Shown here piece after piece: positions 50,937 to 60,257 of a DNA stretch of 64,000 nucleotides (the stretch's first letter is position 1; every line of letters begins with the position of its first letter). The stretch covers positions 1-64,000 of the forward strand of contig NZ_JAOZVR010000093.1 in assembly GCF_025869515.1 (NCBI RefSeq). Reading direction: 5' to 3'. The notes below the pieces were generated by a model, which ran no database searches, had not been told where the DNA came from, and worked only from the letters and a program-made list of their open reading frames with translations. The DNA is from Ferrovibrio sp. (GTDB taxonomy: Bacteria > Pseudomonadota > Alphaproteobacteria > Ferrovibrionales > Ferrovibrionaceae). Both the position numbers and the translations under genes were made by a program.

Positions 50937-52694
50937 ATGAACAAGGTCATCCTGTCCGGAATTTTCGCCATCGGCGCCGCCTTTGCCGCCCTGCCGTGGC
51001 TCGGCGTCCCTGCCTTCTGGGAATCCTTCCTCTACCTGCTGTTCCACTGGATCATCCTGGCCGTGTCGTGGAACATCCTCTCAGGCTACACCGGCTACTT
51101 CTCTTTCGGACATGGCGCCTTTTTCGGTGCCGGCATCTACGGCTCGGCCTATCTGGCCGGCACCATCGGTTGGCCTTTTCTGGCCACGCTGCCGGCGGCC
51201 ATCCTGGTTGCCGCAGCGCTTGGCGTCGGCCTTGGTGCCGTGGTGTTCCGTGTGGCCCGTGTGCGCGGCGAACTGTTTGCGCTGCTGACGCTGGCGATCA
51301 CCTTTGTACTGGCCACCATCATCCTGAACACCAAGATTGACGGTGGCCCCGGCATTTATCTTATCGGCGTCGATATCCCCAAACTCGGTCCGTCGCAGTC
51401 AGCCTCGATCTATATGATGGGGCTGGTTGCCGCCGTTGTGACACTGGCGATTTCCTACATTATCTATGCGTCGAAATTCGGCACCGGGCTTTTCGCGATC
51501 CATGACGACGAGGATGTCGCCGAGGTCATGGGCGTGCCGACCTATCGCTACAAGCTTTATGCACTGGCGATCTCCTGCGGCCTCGCCGGTCTGGCCGGCG
51601 GCATTCATGCCGTGTTCATCTCCTATGTGACGGTCTCGGAGACCTTTTCCATTGCCGTGCCACTCTCGGTCGTGCTGATGAGCATTCTCGGCGGCAGCCG
51701 GCACTGGATCGGGCCGGCAGTTGGCGCCGTCTTCATCACCTGCCTGCTGTATTTCTTCACCTCCGGCGACTATGCCGTGTTTGGCCGCGCCATGGTCGGT
51801 CTGATCCTGGTTATCGTCATCTTGTTCATGCCGTCCGGCGTGCTGGGTATGATTGCCCAGTGGTGGCGTGGCCGGACCAGACCTGCCGCAGCCGTTTCAC
51901 CGCCTGTGCATGAAGCGGCACCGACGGCAGCCATCGTCAGGCTAGCCGCCAAGCCGGCGCCTTCCACAGACGTGCTGCTGCAGGTGCGTGGGCTGACCAA
52001 GGCCTTCGCCGGCCTGCGCGCGGTCGATAATGTGACGCTGGAGGTGCGTAAGGGCGAAATTCTCGGCCTGATCGGGCCGAACGGTTCCGGCAAGTCCACT
52101 TTCATCAATCTGGTCAGCGGTCATTTCAAGCCGACGGCCGGCGAGATCATTTTCGAGGGACAGAATCTGGCCGGTCTGGATGCCCACCGCTTCGCCCAGG
52201 CCGGCATCGCGCGCACCTACCAGATTCCACGCCCCTTCAGCCAGATGACCGTGCTGGAAAATGTTGCCATGGTTGCCATGTTTGGCGGCGCGGGGATGAG
52301 CCGGACCGAGGCATTGCAGGCGGCAGAGGAGTTTATCGCCTTTGCCGGTCTCTCCCAGCGCGCCCATGCGCTGCCCGACGACCTGAACCTGCATCAGCGC
52401 AAATTCCTGGAGCTGGCACGTGCGCTGGCGGCACGGCCGAGGCTGCTGATGCTCGATGAAGTGTTGTCCGGCCTGACGCCGAGCGAGATCAACGAAGCCA
52501 TCGAGATGATCCAGCGCATCCGTGACCGTGGCACCACGATCATTTTCGTCGAGCATGTGATGCGCGCCGTCATGGCGTTGACCGACCGTATCGTCGTGCT
52601 GAATTACGGCGCCATGATCGCCCAGGGTAATGCCACCGATGTGATGAATGAAGACAGCGTGAAAGCGGCCTATCTGGGGAAAGCTCATGCTTGA
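50937..52694 (+). CDS. fused LivM permease / LivG ATPase
   Basis: This 585-residue protein joins a LivM-like permease (about 1-310; SGYTGYFSFGHGAFFGAGIY near 43) to a LivG-like ATPase (about 340-585). Between them is a linker rich in Ala, Pro and Val. The ATPase half has Walker A GPNGSGKST near 380, the LivG-type signature LNLHQRKFLELARAL near 483, Walker B LLMLDEVLSGL near 502 and VEHVM near 537. The Glu-Val after the Walker B Asp-Glu replaces Glu-Pro. The fusion fixes 1:1 stoichiometry of the two parts. Confidence 0.92.
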   Translation: MNKVILSGIFAIGAAFAALPWLGVPAFWESFLYLLFHWIILAVSWNILSGYTGYFSFGHGAFFGAGIYGSAYLAGTIGWPFLATLPAAILVAAALGVGLGAVVFRVARVRGELFALLTLAITFVLATIILNTKIDGGPGIYLIGVDIPKLGPSQSASIYMMGLVAAVVTLAISYIIYASKFGTGLFAIHDDEDVAEVMGVPTYRYKLYALAISCGLAGLAGGIHAVFISYVTVSETFSIAVPLSVVLMSILGGSRHWIGPAVGAVFITCLLYFFTSGDYAVFGRAMVGLILVIVILFMPSGVLGMIAQWWRGRTRPAAAVSPPVHEAAPTAAIVRLAAKPAPSTDVLLQVRGLTKAFAGLRAVDNVTLEVRKGEILGLIGPNGSGKSTFINLVSGHFKPTAGEIIFEGQNLAGLDAHRFAQAGIARTYQIPRPFSQMTVLENVAMVAMFGGAGMSRTEALQAAEEFIAFAGLSQRAHALPDDLNLHQRKFLELARALAARPRLLMLDEVLSGLTPSEINEAIEMIQRIRDRGTTIIFVEHVMRAVMALTDRIVVLNYGAMIAQGNATDVMNEDSVKAAYLGKAHA

Positions 52695-53394
52695 GGTCGG
52701 CAACCTGAAGGTCGCCTATGGTGCGGCGCCGGCCCTGTGGGATGTCAGCATCAGCGTCGGCACTGGCGAGCTGGTCTGTGTCGTCGGGCCCAACGGTGCC
52801 GGCAAGACGACGCTGATCAACACGCTGGCCGGCCTCAGCCGCGCATCCTTAGGCAGTATCGTCTTCCATGGCGCTGACATTACCCGCATCGCACCGCATA
52901 AATTCTGCCAGGCCGGTATTGCCATCGTGCCGGAAAGCCGCCGGCTTTTTGCCGGCATGACGGTGCTGGAGAATCTGGAACTTGGCAGCTATTTGCCGGC
53001 GGCCAGGGCGCATCGGCGCGAGACCCTGGAGCAGGTCTGCGCGCTGTTCCCCGCCGTGCGCCAGAAGCTGCCGATGCTGGCCGGCTCGCTGTCGGGCGGT
53101 CAGCAGCAGATGGTGGCGATCGGCCGGGCGCTGATGGCGCGTCCTAAACTGCTGCTGCTCGATGAACCCTCTCTGGGCCTGGCGCCCTCGATCGTGATGG
53201 ACATGTTCGATGCCATTCAACGCATCAACGCCGACGGCCTGTCAGTGCTACTGGTCGAGCAGAATGTCAGCATGGCGATGAGTATAGCGAAGCGCGCTTA
53301 TGTGCTGGAAGAAGGCCGCATCACCATGGACGGGTTGGCGCATGATCTGGTGCGTCGCCCGGAAATCCGGAAGGCCTATCTCGGTCTGGATTAA
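52687..53394 (+). CDS. ABC transporter ATP-binding protein (LivF-like)
   Basis: This 235-residue ATPase has Walker A GPNGAGKTT near residue 37, the signature LSGGQQQMVAIGRAL near 136, Walker B LLLLDEPSLGL near 156 and VEQNVSMAM near 190. It overlaps the fused gene by 8 bp and ends the importer. A convergent LysR gene begins 18 bp beyond, with no obvious terminator between them. Confidence 0.92.
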   Translation: MLEVGNLKVAYGAAPALWDVSISVGTGELVCVVGPNGAGKTTLINTLAGLSRASLGSIVFHGADITRIAPHKFCQAGIAIVPESRRLFAGMTVLENLELGSYLPAARAHRRETLEQVCALFPAVRQKLPMLAGSLSGGQQQMVAIGRALMARPKLLLLDEPSLGLAPSIVMDMFDAIQRINADGLSVLLVEQNVSMAMSIAKRAYVLEEGRITMDGLAHDLVRRPEIRKAYLGLD

Positions 53395-53412
53395 GTCCGG
53401 CCGCTTCGATTG

Positions 53413-54312
53413 CTACGGAGTATCCGTGGCGCGTCGTTCCTGTTCCGCGATATTCCTGAAAGCCCGTGCTGCTGGCGAAAGCTCGTAGCCCTTCTTGGTA
53501 TAGATCTGGAAGCTGCGCAGAACGACCGGATTGGCAATGTCGATGAAGATGGCGCCGAACAGGCGGCCGAAGGGGGCCGCATAGCCCGGCGCTGCCGTGA
53601 CTCCCATGCCCTGGCCGACCAGGGCCAGGGCGGTCGGCAGGTAGCGCACCTGGGTGGTACGCCGCAGATGCACCGACATGCCGGACCAGACGGTACGCTC
53701 GAGATGGCCGCTGAAGGCATCGGAATACAGAATCCAGTCGGCATCGGCGACATCGGCCCAGTCGAGACTGGCGCGTTGTGCCAGCGGGCTGACAGTCGTG
53801 CAGACGCATTGCATCCTTTCCTGCCACAGCAGATCGGCCTGTACGTCGTCCGGCGTCGGTCGTTCCGGACCGATGCCGATCTCCGCCTCACCCTGCCGCA
53901 CGGTTTCGACCACGCGGTCGGCCGTGGTGTCGATCATCTTCAGGGCGACATCGGGATACAGCGCCCGATACTGCGCCATCACCGGCGGCAGCCAGGAACA
54001 GGCCAGCATCTGCGGCACCGCCAGCCGCAGGGTGCCGCGACGCAGGGCGCGCAGGTCGGCGGCGCCGTCGATCACCTCACGCAGGTCGCCGAGGATACGT
54101 TCGGCAATCGGCAGCAGCTGCCGGCCGGTTTCCGTCAGCTGCACGCTGCGTTTCACCCGGTCGAACAGGGCCAGCCCGATATCGGTTTCCAGCTGGCGGA
54201 CCAGCATGCTGACCGCCGACTGGGTCAAATTCATGCGGCGGGCGGCCAATGTGAAACTGCTGGTCTGGGCGACATCGCAGAAGGCGCGGAGCTGCCTCAG
54301 GGTGATGTTCAT
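53413..54312 (-). CDS. LysR-family transcriptional regulator
   Basis: This 299-residue LysR protein starts MNITLRQLRAFCDVAQTSSFTLAA. The winged HTH has NLTQSAVSMLVRQLETDIG, and the effector domain runs from about residue 90. It is divergent from the DadA-like gene, with an AT-rich 110-bp promoter region (AATAGCAATATTATT near 54329), so it probably regulates the oxidase-hydantoinase operon. Confidence 0.9.
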   Translation of the reverse strand: MNITLRQLRAFCDVAQTSSFTLAARRMNLTQSAVSMLVRQLETDIGLALFDRVKRSVQLTETGRQLLPIAERILGDLREVIDGAADLRALRRGTLRLAVPQMLACSWLPPVMAQYRALYPDVALKMIDTTADRVVETVRQGEAEIGIGPERPTPDDVQADLLWQERMQCVCTTVSPLAQRASLDWADVADADWILYSDAFSGHLERTVWSGMSVHLRRTTQVRYLPTALALVGQGMGVTAAPGYAAPFGRLFGAIFIDIANPVVLRSFQIYTKKGYELSPAARAFRNIAEQERRATDTP

Positions 54313-54422
54313 CAGTTTTCCTTATGGAAATAGCAATATTATTCATTTGTATGATGGCTGGCGCGCGCTGACAATCCCATCAGAACGGTGTCGGGTCCGA
54401 ACGGCACGCTCGGGGGATTGGC

Positions 54423-55661
54423 ATGCATATTGCGGTTATCGGTACCGGTATTGTCGGGGCGTGCTCGGCAGCGTGGTTGCAGCGCGATGGCCATCAGGTG
54501 ACCTTTATCGACCCCCGCGAGGCGGGCGAAGCCTGCTCGTTCGGCAATGCCGGCTCGCTGTCGCCCAGTGCCTGCCTGCCGGTCGGGATGCCGGGTATGT
54601 GGAAACGGGTGCCGAAATGGCTGCTCGATCCCGAGGGGCCGCTGACCATCCGCCCGGCCCATCTGCCGGCGGTGCTGCCCTGGCTGATCCGCTTTCTGCG
54701 CGCCTCAAGCCGCGAGGAAGTCGCGCGCATCGCCGCCGCCATGCGCGGCCTGCTCAAGCCGGTCTTCGAGGCCTATGAACCATTGCTGCAGCGCGCGGGC
54801 GCCACCAGCCTCGTGCGCCATACCGGCTGCCTCTATGTCTATTCCTCGCGTGGGGCGGCCAACCAGTGGAAATGGGGCATGGATCTGCGCCGCAGCCTCG
54901 GCGTCGAACTGCGCGATATCGACAGCGACGAACTGGCCGAGATGGAACCCGACCTGAAGGGCCGCTTCCGCTTCGGCCATTACGCCCCCGATAACGGATC
55001 GGCGGCCGATCCGTCCGCGCTGGTGAAGGCGATCTACGGTCAGTCGCTGCGCGATGGCGCCACCCATCTGAAGCAGGCGGTGACGGACATGGACATCGCC
55101 GGCGGCGTGGTGAAGGCGCTCCGGCTGGATGATGGATCAATCCTTGATGTCGACGGTGTGGTGATCGCAGCCGGCGCCTGGTCGGCCGGGCTGGCACACC
55201 GGGTCGGTGCGCGCGTGCCGCTGGAAACCCAGCGCGGCTATCATGTCACGGTGGCGAGTTCGAATCTGCAGCTCAGCCGCACCGTGATGGCCACCGAATA
55301 CAACATGATGGTCAACCCGATGGCGATGGGCCTGCGTCTGGCCGGCACCGTGGAACTGGCCGGCCTGAAGGCGCCGCCGCGTTATGCGCGCGCCGAGGCC
55401 CTGCTGAAAAAGGGCAAGGAGCTGTTTCCGCATCTCGACACCAGCAAGACGAGCCTGTGGATGGGGCATCGTCCCTGTCTGCCCGACAGCATGCCGGTGA
55501 TCGGGCGCGCACCGCGCGTGGAGAATGCCTGGCTTGGCTTCGGCCATGGCCATGTCGGCATGTGCGGCGGCGCCACCACCGGCCGCGAGATCGCCAACCT
55601 TGTTGCCGGTCGGGCGCCGGAGATTGATCTGTCGCCGTTCCGACCGGACCGGTTCAGCTAG
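54423..55661 (+). CDS. FAD-dependent D-amino acid dehydrogenase-like oxidoreductase (DadA family)
   Basis: This 412-residue DAO-family flavoprotein has the FAD motif HIAVIGTGIVGACSAAWLQ at residues 2-20 and DGVVIAAGAWSAGLAHRVG near 243. The C-terminal substrate domain has MGHRPCLPDSMPVIGRAP near 345 and GHGHVGMCGG near 376. It should deaminate a D-amino acid or oxidise an N-substituted amino acid, feeding electrons to the respiratory chain. Hydantoinase genes follow directly, which suggests amino acid or cyclic-amide breakdown. Confidence 0.88.
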   Translation: MHIAVIGTGIVGACSAAWLQRDGHQVTFIDPREAGEACSFGNAGSLSPSACLPVGMPGMWKRVPKWLLDPEGPLTIRPAHLPAVLPWLIRFLRASSREEVARIAAAMRGLLKPVFEAYEPLLQRAGATSLVRHTGCLYVYSSRGAANQWKWGMDLRRSLGVELRDIDSDELAEMEPDLKGRFRFGHYAPDNGSAADPSALVKAIYGQSLRDGATHLKQAVTDMDIAGGVVKALRLDDGSILDVDGVVIAAGAWSAGLAHRVGARVPLETQRGYHVTVASSNLQLSRTVMATEYNMMVNPMAMGLRLAGTVELAGLKAPPRYARAEALLKKGKELFPHLDTSKTSLWMGHRPCLPDSMPVIGRAPRVENAWLGFGHGHVGMCGGATTGREIANLVAGRAPEIDLSPFRPDRFS

Positions 55662-55671
55662 GAGGGCAGGG

Positions 55672-57645
55672 GTGAACGCAGCCGTATCATGGTCGATCGG
55701 CATCGATGTCGGCGGCACCTATGTGGATGTCGTTGCTGTCGATGGCGCCGGCGGATATCGGCGGCAGAAAATCCCGCGCATTGATAGCGATCCGGCAGTG
55801 TCCGTACTCGCGGCGCTTGACGATTCCCTGCAGGCCATGGCGATTGCGCCCGCGGCGATTACGCAGGTGGCACATGGCTCTACCCTGGTCACCAACATGT
55901 TGCTGGAGCGCCGGGCACCACCGATAGCTGTTGTCACCAATCGTGGTTTTTCCGACCTGCTGCTGATCGGCCGGCAGAACCGGGCGGATCTGTATACCCT
56001 GACACCCGCACCGCAGACGCCAAAGGACCTGTTTCCGGATGCGCTGAGGTTCGAGATCGCCGGCCGTTGCGATGCGAGCGGCACGGAAGTCGAACCGCTC
56101 GACCCTGCCGCACTCACCGAGCTGGCCAACAGGATTGCCGCGAGCGGCGCGGCGGCGGTGGCAGTCTGCCTGCTGCACTCTATCCGCAATCCCGCACATG
56201 AAATGGCGGTCGGCGAGGCGCTGGAGGCGGCGAAGCCTGACCTGTTCGTCTCCCTGTCGCATCAGGTCGATGTCGCGCCTGGCGAATATGAGCGCTTTCT
56301 TGCCACTGCACTCGACGCCTATGTGAAGCCTTCGACCCGGCATTATCTCGATGCCCTGGCGGCAGGCCTGCTGGCGCGTGGCCTGCCGGAACCCGCGATT
56401 GTAACCTCCGATGCCGGACTGCGGTCGCCGGCTGCGGTGGCAGCCAACCCGCTTAGTTTGGCGCTGGCCGGCCCGGCCGCGGCAATGAGCGGTTTTCATC
56501 TGCATGGCATCGGCAGGCATGAAGAGCCTGTGACCTGCATCTCGGTGGAGACCGGCGGAACCACGACCGATATCGGCCTGATCGAGCAGGGCAGTGTCGT
56601 CTGCGGCCGCAAGGTCGAGATCGGTGGCCTGTCCATCAGCCTGCGCGCGACGGATATCCTGTCAGTGCCGGTTGGCGGCGGGAGTGTGGTGCAGATCAAT
56701 CAGGCCGGCGCCCTGCGACTCGGTCCGCAGTCGATGGGCAGCCTGCCCGGCCCCGCTGCCTATGGTCGTGGCGGTACATTACCGACACTGACCGATGCGC
56801 TGGTGGTGCTGGGCCGCCTGCCTGCAACACTCGCCGGCGGACTCGCGCTCGATACGGCCGCGGCACGCCGGGTGATGGGCGACATTGCCGAGACGCTGGG
56901 CTGCGATGTCGTGGCTGCTGCAACCGCCGTGGTCGCCGCGGCTGCGACGACAATTGCCGAAGGCGTGAAGGCGCACGCCTATCGTCACGGCATAGATCCG
57001 ACCGGCGTCCGGCTGATCGCCGGCGGCGGTGGCGGTGCCCAGCATGCTGCCGAAGTCGCGGAGCTGCTGGGCAGCGACAGCGTACTGATCCCCGCAGATT
57101 CCGGCATGGTGTCCGCGTTGGGCTGTCTTGCCGCTCCTGAGAGTGCAGCATCGGAATGCGCCCTCGACCTTGCGCTGAGCGATGCCGCCTGGCCGGCACT
57201 GATGAAGGCCGTGCAGGCCATTGCGGTCCAGGCCGATCCGGATACTGCCATCGCGTGGTCGCTCGAAGCCGTTTATCAGGGGCAATCTGCGGCACTGGAA
57301 TTCCCCTTTCATCTCGATCGCGACGACGCGGTTACGCTGGCGCGGCGGTTCGATCAGGTCCATGAACGGATACGCGGTCATGCTTTTGCACGGACTGCGC
57401 GGTTGTTGCGTCTTCGCGGACAGTGGGTGAAGCGTCCTGCCGTGCTGCAGAAAACCGTCGGCGCGGAGACTTTGGTAACGGCCGGAGAGTCCGACCGGAT
57501 CGGCCCAGTGGCCATTTTCACCGAAACCACCAGCCTCTGGATTCCTGCCGGCTGGTTCTGCCGCCAGGAGGCCGATGGCACCCTGGAGATGCGGCATACC
57601 CGCGAGCCGGAAACCCATCGGCACAAGCTGAAAGGCGCGGCATGA
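55672..57645 (+). CDS. hyuA: hydantoinase/oxoprolinase family protein, subunit A
   Basis: This 657-residue protein has the HyuA layout: N-terminal SIGIDVGGTYVDVVAVD (actin-like ATPase phosphate loop), GSTLVTNMLLERR near residue 68, and VSVETGGTTTDIGLIE-type text near 290. RLIAGGGGGAQH is near 452. With subunit B it should hydrolyse a hydantoin, 5-oxoproline or similar ring with ATP. A GTG at 55672 follows GGAGGGCAGGG and is preferred; the frame is open far back into the DadA-like gene. Its stop overlaps the subunit B start (ATGA). Confidence 0.9.
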   Translation: MNAAVSWSIGIDVGGTYVDVVAVDGAGGYRRQKIPRIDSDPAVSVLAALDDSLQAMAIAPAAITQVAHGSTLVTNMLLERRAPPIAVVTNRGFSDLLLIGRQNRADLYTLTPAPQTPKDLFPDALRFEIAGRCDASGTEVEPLDPAALTELANRIAASGAAAVAVCLLHSIRNPAHEMAVGEALEAAKPDLFVSLSHQVDVAPGEYERFLATALDAYVKPSTRHYLDALAAGLLARGLPEPAIVTSDAGLRSPAAVAANPLSLALAGPAAAMSGFHLHGIGRHEEPVTCISVETGGTTTDIGLIEQGSVVCGRKVEIGGLSISLRATDILSVPVGGGSVVQINQAGALRLGPQSMGSLPGPAAYGRGGTLPTLTDALVVLGRLPATLAGGLALDTAAARRVMGDIAETLGCDVVAAATAVVAAAATTIAEGVKAHAYRHGIDPTGVRLIAGGGGGAQHAAEVAELLGSDSVLIPADSGMVSALGCLAAPESAASECALDLALSDAAWPALMKAVQAIAVQADPDTAIAWSLEAVYQGQSAALEFPFHLDRDDAVTLARRFDQVHERIRGHAFARTARLLRLRGQWVKRPAVLQKTVGAETLVTAGESDRIGPVAIFTETTSLWIPAGWFCRQEADGTLEMRHTREPETHRHKLKGAA

Positions 57646-59225
57646 CTGTCCGCCTGCCTTCCGCCCTTATGCCGCGGCTTGAGCCGGTGCGCCTGACACT
57701 GCAGGCCGCTGCCGACCGTATGCAGGACAGCCTGATCGGCGGCGCCTATTCGGCCATTGCACGCGAGGCCGGCGATGGTGCTGCCGCATTGTTTTTACCC
57801 GACGGCCGTCTGCTGGTGCAGGCGCGCTCGCTGCCGCTGCTGCTGGGATCGTTGATTCCCGCCGTCGAAGCCGTGCTGAAACAGTTTTCAGCTGCCGCCA
57901 TGCGCGAGGGCGAGGGCTATCTGCTGAACGACCCGTTCATGGGCGGCACGCATCTGCCGGATTTGACGCTGGTGCGTCCGGTTTTCCTGCGCGATATCCT
58001 GATCGGCTTTACCGCGGCGAGCCTGCATCACCAGGATGTTGGTGGTATCACGCCGGGGTCGATCCCGCCGCATGCCACCTCGATCTTCCAGGAAGGCCTG
58101 CGCCTGCCGCCGGTGCAGTCGCATCGCGACGACCGGCTCGATCCGGTACTGAAGGTTCTGTTCGAGGCCAACAGCCGCACGCCGGACCTGTTGCTCGGCG
58201 ACCTGTCCTCGCAATGGTCGGCGACATCGATGGGCGGCCGCGAGTTGCAGCAGCTGGCGATTCGCGAGGGTGAGTATTTTCCGGTTCTGTGCAATGCGCT
58301 GATTGATCAGACCGAGATTCTGACTCGCCAGGCGCTGCTGTCCTGTCCGGATGGCATTGCCAGCTGGAAGGATGCGCTGGACAGCGATGGTGTCGGCGAC
58401 GAACCCGTGCCAATCCGTGTCACGCTGGAAAAGCGCGGCGACCGTCTGCGCATCGACTTCACCGGCTCGGCACCGCAGACGCGCGGACCGGTCAATGCCG
58501 CGCCGGCTGCCGTGCTGTCGGCAGCGTTGTATTTCATGCGCAGCCTGGTACCGGATGCCCCCAACAATGCCGGCTGCCTGCTGCCGCTGGATCTCCTGCT
58601 GCCCGAGGGCAGCGTGGTCAATCCGCGCTGGCCGGCGGCAGTGAATGCGCGCACCGGCACGGTGAAGCTGGCCTGCAACGCGATCATTGGCGCCTGGAGC
58701 AGGATTGCACCGGATACGGCCGTGGCGGCCAATGCCGGTGTCGCTGCCGTCATTGCCTTTGCCGGCAAAAGCGCGGACGGCCGGGATTTTGCCCTGACCG
58801 AAGTGGTGGCCAGCGGCGCCGGCGCCCATGCCGGCGGCGATGGTACTTCTGGGGTTTCCACCGATGTGAGTAACGCGCGCAACACGCCGATCGAAATTGT
58901 CGAGGCCCGTACGCCCATTCGCATCGAGCATTATGGTTTTGCCACCGATTCCGGCGGCGGCGGACGCCATCGCGGCGGTGACGGCCTGCGCCGGGTTTAC
59001 CGTCTCGCAGATGGCAGCGGCACCGTATCCTATCGTGGCGAGCGACACCGACTTGCCGCGCGCGGCGCGGCCGGCGGCGCAGCCGGCGCAGTATCGCGTG
59101 CCTGGATTGAGCGCGCCGATGGCCGCATCGAGGCGCTGGGCGCAAAGGCCCAATTCGAATGGCAAGCCGGAGACCGGCTGCATGTGGAGACCGCCGGTGC
59201 GGGAGGGTGGGGAGAGTCCGAGTAA
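57642..59225 (+). CDS. hyuB: hydantoinase B / oxoprolinase family protein, subunit B
   Basis: This 527-residue HyuB-family protein has MQDSLIGGAYSAIAREAGDGAAALF near residue 27, NDPFMGGTHLPDLT near 98 and the histidine pair SLHHQDVGG near 130. DFTGSAPQTRGPVNA is near 273 and ATDSGGGGRHRGGDGLRRVY near 435. It forms the amidohydrolase complex with subunit A, translated by ATGA coupling. Specificity (hydantoin, N-methylhydantoin, oxoproline or acetophenone-like carboxylation in related systems) is not resolved. Confidence 0.9.
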   Translation: MTVRLPSALMPRLEPVRLTLQAAADRMQDSLIGGAYSAIAREAGDGAAALFLPDGRLLVQARSLPLLLGSLIPAVEAVLKQFSAAAMREGEGYLLNDPFMGGTHLPDLTLVRPVFLRDILIGFTAASLHHQDVGGITPGSIPPHATSIFQEGLRLPPVQSHRDDRLDPVLKVLFEANSRTPDLLLGDLSSQWSATSMGGRELQQLAIREGEYFPVLCNALIDQTEILTRQALLSCPDGIASWKDALDSDGVGDEPVPIRVTLEKRGDRLRIDFTGSAPQTRGPVNAAPAAVLSAALYFMRSLVPDAPNNAGCLLPLDLLLPEGSVVNPRWPAAVNARTGTVKLACNAIIGAWSRIAPDTAVAANAGVAAVIAFAGKSADGRDFALTEVVASGAGAHAGGDGTSGVSTDVSNARNTPIEIVEARTPIRIEHYGFATDSGGGGRHRGGDGLRRVYRLADGSGTVSYRGERHRLAARGAAGGAAGAVSRAWIERADGRIEALGAKAQFEWQAGDRLHVETAGAGGWGESE

Positions 59226-59258
59226 CAACTGCGACTGCGACAATGATAGGAGACTGAG

Positions 59259-60257
59259 ATGACCGGGGTGTTTTATCGAAATGTGTTGAAGGGGGTGGCG
59301 GGCCTGATGGTCGCCGCGGGTGTGACGCTGGTGTCTGCAACGCCGGCTCTGGCACAGGCGTATCCGTCCAAGCCAGTAACTCTGATCGTGCCGTTCGCGG
59401 CCGGCGGTTCAACCGACCTGCTGGCGCGCCAGATCGGTGCCAAGATTTCCGGTCCACTGGGGCAGCCGGTGGTCGTCGAGAATCGCGGCGGCGCCGGCGG
59501 TGCGCTGGGCGCCAATCTGGTCGCCAAGGCTGCACCGGATGGTTATACGCTGCTGATGGGAGTTTCAGGCTCCAATGCGATCAGCGCTGCCCTGCGTCCG
59601 GACCTGCCCTACGACCCGGTGAAGGAATTCGCACCGGTCAGCCTGGTGGTCAGCTCGCCGCTGGTTCTGGTGGTCAATGCCAGCAGCAGCTTCAAGTCGG
59701 TTCAGGATGTGATCACCCATGCCAGGGCCAAGCCCAGCACCTTCACGCATGGTTCGCCCGGTATCGGCACTTCGATGCATATGGCCGGTGAATTGTTCGG
59801 CCTGGAAGCCAAGGTCAAGCTGGAACACGTGCCCTACAAGGGCAGTGCTGCCGCCTTGCAGGATCTGCTTGGCGGCCAGATCGACAGCATGTTCGGTGAT
59901 CTGCTCGTTGTGCTCGAGCATGTGAAATCCGGCCGGTTGCGCGCGCTCGGCGTCACGTCCCTGACCCGGCATCCGATGTTGCCGGATGTGCCGACCGTGT
60001 CCGAGGCGGGCTTGCCGAAATACGAAGCAATCTCCTGGCAGGGTGTTTTCGCCCCGGCCGGCATCCCGGAGCCGATCCTGGCGCGGCTGTATCAGGAAGT
60101 ATCCAAGGCGCTCACGGGCGATGACCTGAAAACCTTCTTCACAGAACGCGGTTTCATGGTGGAAGCGCGCAAGCCGGCGGAGTCGAAGGCCTATGTCGCT
60201 GCCGAGGTGACGAAATGGAAGGCTGTGGTGCAGGCTGCCGGGATCAAGCCGGAATGA
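59259..60257 (+). CDS. Bug-family tripartite tricarboxylate transporter binding protein
   Basis: This 332-residue periplasmic binding protein has a signal peptide ending ALAQA near residue 32, then YPSKPVTLIVPFAAGGSTDLLARQI. It also has VVENRGGAGGALGANLVAKAAPDGYTLLMG split over residues 70-100, typical of TctC/Bug proteins. No TctA or TctB permease genes lie nearby, so it must use distant permeases or act as a sensor. It is translated just before ridA with a 4-base overlap. Confidence 0.92.
   Translation: MTGVFYRNVLKGVAGLMVAAGVTLVSATPALAQAYPSKPVTLIVPFAAGGSTDLLARQIGAKISGPLGQPVVVENRGGAGGALGANLVAKAAPDGYTLLMGVSGSNAISAALRPDLPYDPVKEFAPVSLVVSSPLVLVVNASSSFKSVQDVITHARAKPSTFTHGSPGIGTSMHMAGELFGLEAKVKLEHVPYKGSAAALQDLLGGQIDSMFGDLLVVLEHVKSGRLRALGVTSLTRHPMLPDVPTVSEAGLPKYEAISWQGVFAPAGIPEPILARLYQEVSKALTGDDLKTFFTERGFMVEARKPAESKAYVAAEVTKWKAVVQAAGIKPE

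Noticed and set aside
57888-59243. 451-codon minus-strand open frame opposite hydantoinase B
   Set aside because: It has no family motifs and Gln/Arg/Ala-biased text. The forward gene is well supported.
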